Positions 55,840 through 64,000 of a stretch of DNA of 64,000 nucleotides are shown piece by piece. The notes below the pieces were generated by a model. It searched no databases. It was not told the origin of the DNA and was given only the letters and a program-made list of their open reading frames with translations. Source of the stretch: Theocolax elegans. Its lineage: Eukaryota; Arthropoda; Insecta; Hymenoptera; Cerocephalidae. The number at the start of each line of letters is the position of its first letter. Within the stretch, counting starts at the first letter, position 1. The stretch covers positions 70,273,986-70,337,985 of the forward strand of contig CM047426.1 in NCBI GenBank assembly GCA_026168455.1, given 5' to 3'. Made by a program: the position numbers and the translations under genes.

Positions 55840-55995
55840 GTTTGAAATAAATACACACTTAATTAATTAAAAAAAATTGTAGTTATTCATTTATTTATTC
55901 CTATTCACTTTTAAACATATTATAAATAAATTAACTAGCTATTTAAGAATAAATTACATTTAAAAAAAAATATAATATTTAATTAAAAAGGTTAA

Positions 55996-56202
55996 TTATT
56001 TGGTTATATTTATTTCATAAATTTTTAACAATATAGGTGTAACAATTGTATTAGTTTTCTTGATTCTTAAACGAAATCGTTCTCGATTGCAAGCAATCTG
56101 CATCCATTGTCCTCGTCGAGCATTCTGGTATGCATGTTTCCATGTATGCAAATAGTGAATTTCAACGTTTTCTTTAAAATGAACATGTTTATCACTATTC
56201 AT
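55996..56202 (-). CDS. PPP1R15/GADD34-like small protein of the Polinton
   Basis: 68-residue ORF from MNSDKHVHF (11 in-frame codons lie upstream of this Met). It has KHVHF (residues 5-9), an RVxF-type PP1 docking motif, then HTWKHAYQNARRGQWMQIA (19-37) and RERFRLRI (40-47). That order and spacing is the pattern of the C-terminal PPP1R15 domain, where RVxF binds protein phosphatase 1 and the RGxW...RxRFxxRI helix binds actin/eIF2-alpha. Cellular members and several large DNA viruses use it to reverse eIF2-alpha phosphorylation and keep translation on. It is co-directional with and about 70 bp downstream of the polymerase gene. The ORF is uninterrupted, unlike its neighbours. The homology is judged by eye. 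Confidence 0.68.
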   Translation of the reverse strand: MNSDKHVHFKENVEIHYLHTWKHAYQNARRGQWMQIACNRERFRLRIKKTNTIVTPILLKIYEINITK

Positions 56203-56274
56203 CTGAAAAAATAGTAAAAAAAATTTTAAAAACAAATTACAAACAAATGGTATTGATTTAAAAAAAATTGGATA

Positions 56275-59200
56275 CTACATTATTTTATAATGACCCCAAG
56301 CCAATGTGTCTGTACTGTTTGAAATTATATATCTTTTCCCATCGTTTTGTTGTCTAACAGTGTCAACCTTATGCAATTTAGATTGAATTGTATGTTGCTG
56401 CCATTGTTTAATGTTTGAATTTTGTAAACAGTCCAGGTAATCATTAAAATCGATTGTATTTTTAACGTCTAACATTTTTAATTTACTTTTTTCATACAAT
56501 CTTGTCCATTCACTCGTGTACAATACATCTTACGTCTTAAGCCTATAAATTTTGTTAATATTTTTCCATTGCACTCATCCTTCATAAGTCCAACAATTTT
56601 TTTATTTACGCGTGGCATTCCAAATTCGTTGTTTTCGGGGTAATCTGAAGTGTCGAAATATTTTAAATTTCTTTTTTATCCTCGTATATATCCTGACACT
56701 TTATAGCATAAATTAGACTATCTATATCCGTGTAAAAGAGTTTACAATTTTGTTGATACATTTTTATCATATAGTTGTAGTGGAAATCGTACATAAGTGT
56801 TTTTGAGATATCCAGTACTGTGAGTCCTACATACATAGGCTTATTCATAAATACTTTTGTTTTTTGCATTTTAATGGCAACTAAATTTTCACTAAATATT
56901 GTTCTACTATGAAAATTTAGTTTTGATATTAAAGCTTGTACACCATACCTTCCATCCCACTTTGTTACAAGTTTTACGTCTACATGTTTATGCACATTTT
57001 CCATAGTGTTACCAAACACAGCATTATTCATTAGTTTAAATAGATTTTTTCAAATTCATTTTTAGCTAAAGCTCTCATTGAACTATTTAATTCTGTGTAA
57101 GATTTGAGCCAGGTTGACTGCACAAACTTTAAAAGTTTATGAATTTTTTTTAAATGAAGTCCATTTGATACTGCCTGCTTGAGGGTTCGGTAATGTATGA
57201 CATAATTTCGTTTATTTTCGAGAGTAGCTAAAAGTTTTTCCTGCTTTGAACCAGGAGGTTTTGCATGATTCGTATAAAAAGGTAAATGAATACTATGTGG
57301 ATAGTCTAAATCCACCTCTAGTAACCAATCGATGCATCGTCATCAATTTCCAGGAAGTTAATATTTTCATAATTTTCTAACCGTACAAATTATTAGCATC
57401 TAAGTACATTAGATAAACACCCTCTTTATCAGAATCATAGGTATCTCTCATATGTTTATTGTTTGCGATAGCGTATCTGTTTGAACATTGACTAAGACCT
57501 CCTCTAATTCCTCGTTCTACAAACAAACCATATCTATATCACATAAAAGTTTTAATTCTGCACCTGTATGATTTAACAATAAATCAAGACCGTACGCTTT
57601 AATGCATTGATCATGAAAATTCTCGGAAATATCAGCGGGTAATAAGATATCCGTCTTCATATATAGATCTGAATATTGACCTAGTGTTTGTAACTTAAAT
57701 TGTTGCCATACTTTTTGCGCATGCTCATAATCATCATCCGATACTGTTGAGTCGTTAAGATGACTGAAAAATTTATCTTTTTCAGGTAATTGAGTTTCAT
57801 CAAGTTTCTCAAAGCAATCAATATACTCGTAAGGTAAAACTCCTTTTCGAGTTAATAGTCTAATTTTGTCCTCTTGAATATTTGAAAATACTGAATTAAC
57901 TATTTTATACTCATGAAGATAAGATGCTAATTTGTCAAGTGATAAAGCCATAAATCGGTAAGAATCTATAAATCGAAATTGAATATTGCTATTTGCAACA
58001 TGTTTTGTGAAAGAGATGTAACGTTCCTTAGTCAATGCGACCTGCAAAATAATTACAAACATTATAAACTATAAAATGTGCATCATAGCCACTGAGATTA
58101 TGAAATACGACAAGTATCATTCTTGAGTCTTGATAATTAAGATTACAGCCAGCATGCACAGGACCTCTATATTTTTTCGTTAAATGACTGTGATCATGAA
58201 CTTTAATTCGATTATCAAACAATTTCTCACAAATATGACAAACATTTGAATTTCTATAAGTAATTTTTTTCTGAAGTTAGTGTTTCCATAGGTTCTGGAT
58301 GTTTGTATATATTTTGAATAAAGTTAGCAATAAATTTTAATTCTTGAGCAAACCATTTGGCTGGATCTTATCCTCGATAGCAATTATATCTTGAAGTATT
58401 TTCATCATAACTACATTTCAAATAGTATCCAATACTAAATATTTCATGCCTTTCAAATGCTACACTTTTCTTTATAATTTCATTTTCCTCCTTCTCTTGA
58501 ACAATAGGTTTTAATAGACATTCACAGTCGGCATATATAATAAAAGGAATTTTTTCTTTACAATGAAAATTTTTAAATTTTATTACATTTTTTCCCTCTT
58601 TCGGTAGAGTTATTTTAGAATTATTCATTTCTTTACAACACAATACATGTTCACTGAGTTTTTGTGTAGTATTAAAAAAGTGTAAACATCTACCACATAT
58701 GTATTGTTTACGTTTTGTACATGTTAAACTTTTTCTTATTAATATCGATAAGTCTTTGATATATACATAATGATGTTTTATTTCATCATTACTGCAAACA
58801 GAATCTCTGATATCAAAAGAATCTGTAAATTTAAGTAGAATAATATGTTTATTTTTTTTATTCTTTGTTAAATAAAGAGGTATAAAATTTTTGTTTTCGA
58901 AACCAAACACGTTTATTGATATGTCACTGTTTTGTTTTTCAAATTTGTGAATTTGACGTATAGATACTGGAAACGTGATACATTTCATATTTAATTCATC
59001 GCTAAAAGGTAAATAATGTGTAACTCTATATGGATGATTTTTGTAAGAAACTGGATGCAAAGCGGATAGAATCGCCCATTAAAAACATTCTTCATCATTA
59101 TTTTGTACATTTATACATGCTTTCTTTTTTTGTATGAACTCTGGTAACGGTATGTAAGATCCTGCAGCTCGTAGTGGATTATACCTATTTATATTCAATT

Positions 59201-59640
59201 GAATATTGATAATTGAATCAAGTGTCCAACCAGAATCCCGCTCTTGAAATTTTTCTACATCTCTTAAAAGATAGTCTCGTACATGTTCATTAAACCATGT
59301 GATCAATAATGTATATGGAAAAATTTCAACGTTAGGTATAGTGTTTGGTATCGACTATTTCCTTAATATTATTTTCAACATTATTTGAAATTTTTATAAA
59401 TTTGCATGATAATACGGTATTTATTTTATACGTTTTACCATTTTTAATAGTTTTTTCACATTCTTTGTGAATAAAATTAAAACATCTTATAAAAACGACG
59501 TTAAATCAATGTGCGTAATGTATGCAATTACATTCGTTTGCATGCGATTCTCAAAAGCACTATACAATTTAATCCAGCGAACTCGGTCACTTATATTTAC
59601 TTCACTGATTCCTTCTCCTTTTTTTACTTGCAATTAACCG
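56275..59640 (-). pseudogene. Polinton protein-primed DNA polymerase B
   Basis: Blocks in order on the minus strand. N-terminal region 59640-59079 (LITWFNEHVRDYLLRDVEKF, DSGWTLDSIINIQLNINRYN). Zinc-finger part (CGRCLHFFNTTQKLSEHVLC, about 58690-58620). Exonuclease I FIIYADCECLLKP (about 58530), Exo II FHNLSGYDAHFI (about 58090), Exo III SDLYMKTDILL (about 57650). Polymerase motif [10 protein letters not shown] (about 57385), motif B MNNAVFGNTMEN (about 57010), motif C FYTDIDSLIY (about 56725). C-terminus to 56275. At least six frame breaks are present. This enzyme class replicates linear DNA from a terminal-protein primer. Confidence 0.9.
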
Positions 59641-60019
59641 TACTTTCATGCATTCAACTATAGAAATAGCATACAGTACCGCTTGATTCTGAGATACGGA
59701 AATCAAATTATTATGAGAAATTTTTCATAAAGTCTTGAGTGAAAAAGTACATTGGTATATCCACCGATTTACAATTTCAGGCTTAAATGTTGTTGTTGCA
59801 GAAATCAAATTTTAAGCTTCCACCAAGTAACGTACATGACCTAGACACTCTGCTAAAATATTTTCCATTTTAGAGACGATGTGAAGCTGAAATTATTGAA
59901 AACAGAATGAAACCTCATTGTGGATACGTCTCGTTATATACTATTTATAAGAGAAATGGTGGGGGAAATATTATGTGTAAAATGTTAACTAAAGATTTAA
60001 ATGTGAGGTAGCGGACCTG
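59641..60019. other. Right flank of the polymerase gene
   Basis: Only a short minus-strand start MENILAECLGHVRYLVEA (about 59870) is visible. No terminal inverted repeat was identified, so the right border of the Polinton is not placed. Confidence 0.4.
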
Positions 60020-60250
60020 TATTGCAATGCACCACCACTCGAGTACGGAGAGAGACGCAAAGCTTTAACTCTCTGAGACAAGGGAGCGTAGCAACACCTC
60101 GAGCGACGCGCCACCGCTCGAGTTGGGGAAGACACCAAGCTTCGTCTGACGCGCCACCTCAAGTGACGCGCTACCGTTCGAGTGGGGGAAGACGCCAAGC
60201 TTCGTATGACGCGCCAACTCGAGTGATGCTTCACCGCTGGTGTGGGAGGG
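60020..60250 (+). repeat. About 60-bp GC-rich minisatellite, roughly three and a half copies
   Basis: Units share GGGGAAGACrCCAAGCTTCG, GACGCGCCAC and CTCGAGTG, with periods of about 60-62 bp. Copies diverge by several substitutions. Overlapping ORFs on both strands reflect the repeat. Confidence 0.8.
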
Positions 60251-60299
60251 TAGTTGACGCATGCGCAAAAGGAAAAAAGATGTAGTATGTTAGGTAATT

Positions 60300-60335
60300 T
60301 TGTGTGTGTGTGTGTGTGTGAGTTTGTGTGTGCAG
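60300..60335 (+). repeat. (GT)n microsatellite
   Basis: TGTGTGTG run with one interruption. Confidence 0.9.
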
Positions 60336-60591
60336 TTTGTTAGTTTAGATGCTGTATTAATAAATAAATAAACTTAAATTATTTTTATAAAATATATCTA
60401 TATATATTTAAACAAAATTTTATTATAGAAAACATTTAAACCTAACTTAAATAAACTAATACTAATTATAAAAATTATGTTGTAAAAAATGTAGATATTT
60501 ATAAATTATAATTAAATCTAAACATATAAAAAACAATCTATAACTATAATTAAAAACTAAATATGAAAATGTTAGGCTGTATAAAAAAAAC

Positions 60592-60597
60592 ATATAT

Positions 60598-60646
<49 letters not shown>
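60592..60646 (+). repeat. (TA)n microsatellite
   Basis: ATATAT run of about 50 bp with one AAATAT interruption. Confidence 0.9.
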
Positions 60647-60647
<1 letters not shown>

Positions 60648-60783
60648 CAAATAATTCTAATAACTAAAGTAAAAAAACAAGTATAAAATTTTTTTGGTAA
60701 AAAAAGTAAACTAAATTATTTTTTTGTCGCGTTTTTTTTTCTCGTCGTTGGTCCCGCTTCCTCCTCAATCGCTTCATCTTTAA

Positions 60784-61267
60784 CCTTTAGAGGGCCGGAA
60801 AATGCCTAGAGGCGTAAACATTTTTTTTCATAAGTACTCAATTTTTTTCATTTAAATAACTCAATTCAGGTGTGAGGGTTAACGAAGTCTCCAAACATGA
60901 TTCTGCAACCAAAAAAATGAAATTCAAAATGGGGGATGCAATATGGCGAAGTTTCCAAGACATTTCTAGTTTCGATGTCAATCCTACTTGAAAATTATGT
61001 GTAGGAGTTTCAGAAGTCACTAGTTACAATTTTTCATTCAGAATGCTCATGTTTTTGGGGTCGGTGAATCCGAATCTGAAGTCGGATTGACCTCATGAGC
61101 TCAGGGTCAAGGTCATTTGAAGGTCCAATTTGCAAAATGTCCATTTCGTTTGAAAATTATGTTTAGCAATAACCCGAAAGAATGTTTGAGGGAAAAAAAT
61201 TAGTAAACATGCTCGCTCTTGGCTTTACCCAGAATCAACGACGTGAACGTGGCGAACTCCTGATTCC

Positions 61268-61299
<32 letters not shown>

Positions 61300-61653
61300 G
61301 TGTGTATGTGTGTGTCTGTGTGTGTAGTTTTCAAATGTAAAGAATAAAGAAACTCAGATATCGCCGGTTGATACGCCCTTTGTAATATTTTTCAAGTAAT
61401 ATTGATATAGAATGACCAGATAAAACCTAAATACAGCTGAAAATGAAATAAATTGTGCATTTTAACGTTTTTCTGAAATTTTGAAAATTTTAACATTTGG
61501 CCTTACAGTACCGGACCGGAACACGCCTCTAGGCGTAAGAGGTCTGACTCACCAACATCGCAACTTAGTTTGGCTCTAACTCAGGGACCTTAGACCACAT
61601 CCCTATAGAAAAATGCAATTTTCAAATTTTTCAAAACCCCGGCCATCTGAAGG
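60784..61653. mobile_element. 870-bp TTAA-flanked non-autonomous element (piggyBac-type)
   Basis: Ends CCTTTAGAGGGCCGG and CCCCGGCCATCTGAAGG, imperfect inverted repeats, with TTAA on both sides (60780-60783 and 61654-61657). It carries the TIR type of the 139-bp element at 38825. The motif GCCTAGAGGCG occurs near the left end and CGCCTCTAGGCG near 61525. A TCAAGGTCA site (61107-61115) and a (TG)n run are inside. There is no transposase ORF. Confidence 0.85.
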
Positions 61654-61657
61654 TTAA

Positions 61658-62095
61658 TAAAATTGTCAAAAAAATTTTGAAATTTTCTCCTCCATACATT
61701 ATTTTTTATTGGTAACGGGTTTTCCAACTGTAAAGAAAAAAAGTTAAATTTTATATATTATTTATAATATGATTGTATTAATAAAAATTTTATGCTTACC
61801 ATCACGATTTTTTTTATTTTTATGTTTCTCTCCGTCGGTCGTGGTGGTGTTGGGAGTGGTGCTGTTGGTGGTGGTGTTGGTAGTGTTGGTGGTGGTGGTG
61901 TTGGTAGTGTTGGTGGTGGTGGTGGTGAGGTGGATGCTGGGATGGGTGGATTATTAGGTGGGGGTGAAGGAGGCTTTTTACAGTATCTTCCGCAGATTGT
62001 TGTGGGAGCTCAAGAATGCAATGCTCCGCTCGCTGTAAAAAATTAGTCAATTAAAATTTATGCAAAGTTAAATTTTTATTTACAGACAAAAAATT
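61658..62095. other. Interval with a GTT/GGT-rich minisatellite
   Basis: 61840-61935 repeats GTTGGTGGTGGTG-like units; the rest is AT-rich. ORFs here (Gly/Val or His/Gln repeats) are translation artefacts of the repeat. No gene. Confidence 0.6.
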
Positions 62096-62109
62096 ATATT
62101 AATATTCTT

Positions 62110-62316
62110 TTTTTTTTTATTTTAACGTCGCTCTTTTTATGCTCCCAAATCGGTGCTAATCAGCGACGGAGGTCATACGATGTCTTGGTGAAGAAAGCAC
62201 TTGTTGAAAATACATTCGCCAGTGGTGCTTGTATCAATCGGCCGGGGCCGGAAATCGAACCTGGGACCTCCAGATTACGAGCCCGACGCCCTACCGACCG
62301 AGCCATCGCAGGCCTC
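62110..62316 (-). mobile_element. tRNA-derived SINE
   Basis: On the minus strand it begins GAGGCCTGCGATGGCTCGGT, with a pol III A box TGGCTCGGTCGGTAGGGC (62288-62305) and a B box GGTTCGATTTC (62251-62261) in a tRNA-like fold (TCGTAAT-type anticodon loop). A roughly 120-bp body and an A-rich tail follow. It is flanked by the 14-bp target duplication ATATTAATATTCTT at 62096-62109 and 62317-62330. It belongs to the insect tRNA-SINE class; the family name is unknown to me. Confidence 0.92.
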
Positions 62317-62330
62317 ATATTAATATTCTT

Positions 62331-62900
62331 AATTATATTAATGATTACTGTCTGATGTGCCAGTTAGACTAAAATAATAATATAATAATTTATTGATTTT
62401 TTTTTTACAAAAATACTAATAATAACAAAAATCTGTTTAAGCTTATCAAAAAAAAATGTAGGAAACATATTGAACACAAGCGCTATTGTTTTTTGAATGA
62501 AACCCTTTTTGACCTCCCGAACGTTTCCTACAAAGAATAGAATATCCTATTGAAAAAAAAATAAAACTAAACTTATACATTAACTATTACACAAATGAAA
62601 TTTCAATGCCTTTTATCAATAAGAGACCATTAATTCAAATGTCAATAGCTCAATACTCAAATCAAATTGTACCTGTGAAGAGAAATTTCAAATAATTATG
62701 CGCGCGCAGACTAAGTCAGCCCTACTTTAATATAATATGCATGGGCATCATACTACAGCGTAGCAAGAATTATAAACCCTACCACGAATACGCGAGCGCG
62801 CGCACACTATTGCGTAAGCATCTTCCACCGCTAGCGCGCCCCACCGCGAATGCGAGTGCGCGCGCATCTTCCACCAATGCATACACCGCAAGTAAACTCG
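62331..62900. other. Interval without recognised gene
   Basis: AT-rich up to about 62690, then GC-richer with GCGAGCGCGCGC patches and a repeated CATCTTCCACC motif (62818, 62868). Confidence 0.45.
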
Positions 62901-62901
62901 C

Positions 62902-62992
62902 TCCCCACCGCGTGGGGTGAATGTTATTTATACGAGATGCGCAACGTTCCGGTCTATAGTCGACGAGAAGGAGCTACGGTGGTGTGAATGAT
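62902..62992 (+). promoter_or_regulatory. Possible promoter and first exon end
   Basis: A palindrome CCCCACCGCGTGGGG (62905-62919) precedes a TATA-like TTATTTATA (62924-62932). About 60 bp later the sequence GATAAGGTAATA offers a consensus 5' splice site (exon ends about 62994). Downstream come many TTTCAG acceptors. It could be the 5' end of a non-coding or host transcript. This is a motif-based guess. Confidence 0.3.
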
Positions 62993-63090
62993 AAGGTAAT
63001 ATACTTTCTTACTATTTTTTCATGGTTTCAGGGCAATGACGTAGAAGGATCAAGGAATTTTTTCTGTTCAACGATCTTCGTGTTCTTTTC

Positions 63091-63480
63091 TCTGTTTCAG
63101 ATATCCATGGATTTTTCTTTTTTTCGTTTGTTCCAAATGTAGCTATCTTTTTGTTTTATTTTATCTCTGTTTCAGATATCCATGGATTTTTCTTTTTTCG
63201 TTTGTTCCAAATGTAGGTGTCTTTTTTTTTATTTTACCTCTGTTTCAGATATCCATGGATTTTTCTTTTTTCGTTTATTCCAAATGTAGCTGTCCTTTTT
63301 TATTTTACCTCTGTTTCAGATGCCCATGAATTTTTCTTTTTTTTCGTTTATTTCAGATCTCACCGCATTTTTTTCTTTTGTTTCAGATATCGATATAGTT
63401 CAACTAGTTTTTTCTGTTGTAGAGCGTAGTTTTACTCAAGAATATCAATCGTTATGTTTCAGGTTGAAAATGATGCATGC
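63091..63480 (+). repeat. 71-75-bp tandem repeat built around 3' splice-site-like sequence
   Basis: TCTGTTTCAGATATCCATGG recurs at 63091, 63166, 63239 and (as TGCCCATGA) 63310, each followed by a pyrimidine-rich TTTTTC...TTTATTTTA stretch. Further TTTCAG sites occur at about 63350, 63378 and 63454. Every unit contains a polypyrimidine tract plus CAG, the signature of a splice acceptor. Confidence 0.82.
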
Positions 63481-64000
63481 GTGGCTAAGAAGGCGAAAAA
63501 AGTGAATTGAAGTGCCCTCCAGCGATATGCGATTGAATCATAGTAGGTGGATGTTGGCAAGATGGGGAGAATGCAGTGTTACCATGTGAGCTGGTAAAGT
63601 AGAGTTTACTCTTCGATATCGGAGAGGGCGAGGTAGAGAGGCATCAATGTACGAAACATGCGTCGGTAACAGTTAACAACGTTTGATGTGAGCAGATATT
63701 GATTTTATCATTGATCGATTCATATGTAATATTATAATTCCACCGGCACACAAAAAAAAGTGGTCTTTTCAAGCAACCAGACGTATCTATCCTTATGTAT
63801 TTTGACGCACTAAATCCGAATCCGAGGTTGGTTTTACTCAAAGACCCCCAAAATTTTTTTTAATTCGCGAAAAACTGTGAAAAATCACTGAAAATCATAT
63901 TTAAGTGCGTGGGTTAAAGACAAAAAAATTTTTTATGAGAGTATTACACACGATTTTTATATATTTTGATTTATTGTACCTGTACGCCCTTGAAAGTGTG
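63481..64000. other. Right edge of the window, no gene recognised
   Basis: Short ORFs only; A/T-rich with no repeat partner in the window. Confidence 0.45.

Noticed and set aside
61792..62050. Gly/Val-rich and His/Gln-rich ORFs
   Set aside because: They are translations of a GGT/GTT minisatellite on the two strands.
62257..62316. A tRNA gene on the minus strand
   Set aside because: The tRNA-like head continues into a SINE body with an A-rich tail and perfect target duplications, and the anticodon stem is weak.

Overview
This window looks like arthropod, most likely insect, repeat-rich DNA. There are no prokaryotic operons. It holds Ty3/gypsy LTR elements with insect-type coding regions, R1-type and CR1/Jockey-like LINEs, a Tc1-like transposase, a DUF4817-type transposase, a CACTA/Tnp2-like transposase, TTAA and TA foldback elements, a tRNA-derived SINE and a decayed Maverick/Polinton (adintovirus-like) provirus. 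A parasitoid wasp, ant or similar insect is plausible, but I cannot name the species. Almost every coding sequence is broken, and I see no intact host gene. The best candidates for host-type sequence are a BEN-domain gene fragment near 48.3-49.0 kb and a possible promoter plus first exon near 62.9 kb.

Layout. 1-5.1 kb: arrays of a 391-bp repeat whose every full unit carries a motif matching a complete type III hammerhead self-cleaving ribozyme. The arrays are arranged head-to-head twice, and the second sits between 15-bp direct repeats and about 0.4-kb inverted arms. 6.5-10.5 kb: a 1.9-kb tandem duplication of a Tc1-like transposase fragment fused to a truncated LTR. 9.5-20.7 kb: a long Ty3/gypsy element on the minus strand (LTR, PBS, gag, pol, extra ORF, PPT, truncated LTR). 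20.7-23.3 kb: a DUF4817 transposase fragment fused to an R1-type LINE fragment. 24-35.2 kb: solo and nested LTRs (23992-25493, 28493-29894, 33050-35163 containing 33106-34197), a TTAA foldback element, a 983-bp foldback element, a TA-flanked element and a CACTA-like transposase relic. 35.2-42.4 kb: a leader with eight covarying palindromic hairpins, then a second gypsy pol and its 3' LTR. 43.5-47.7 kb: a LINE bracketed by (CT)n. 48.3-49.0 kb: BEN-domain exons. 49.4-59.6 kb: the Polinton relic. 60-64 kb: minisatellites, an 870-bp TTAA element, a SINE and a tandem repeat of splice-acceptor-like units.

The Polinton relic shows how its genes once worked together. Protein-primed DNA polymerase B and a retrovirus-like integrase served replication and integration. 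A double-jelly-roll capsid protein, a penton-like protein, a phospholipase-A2 minor capsid protein, an adenain-like protease and a packaging ATPase built the particle. A small ORF next to the polymerase resembles the PP1/eIF2-alpha-binding domain of PPP1R15/GADD34, which suggests a host-translation countermeasure.

The strongest candidates for undescribed biology are the type III hammerhead repeat with 8-nt complementary loops (1-4465), the covarying hairpin array in the retroelement leader (35268-36658), the covarying stem-loop at the 3' end of four otherwise different LTRs, and the PPP1R15-like ORF of the Polinton (55996-56202).
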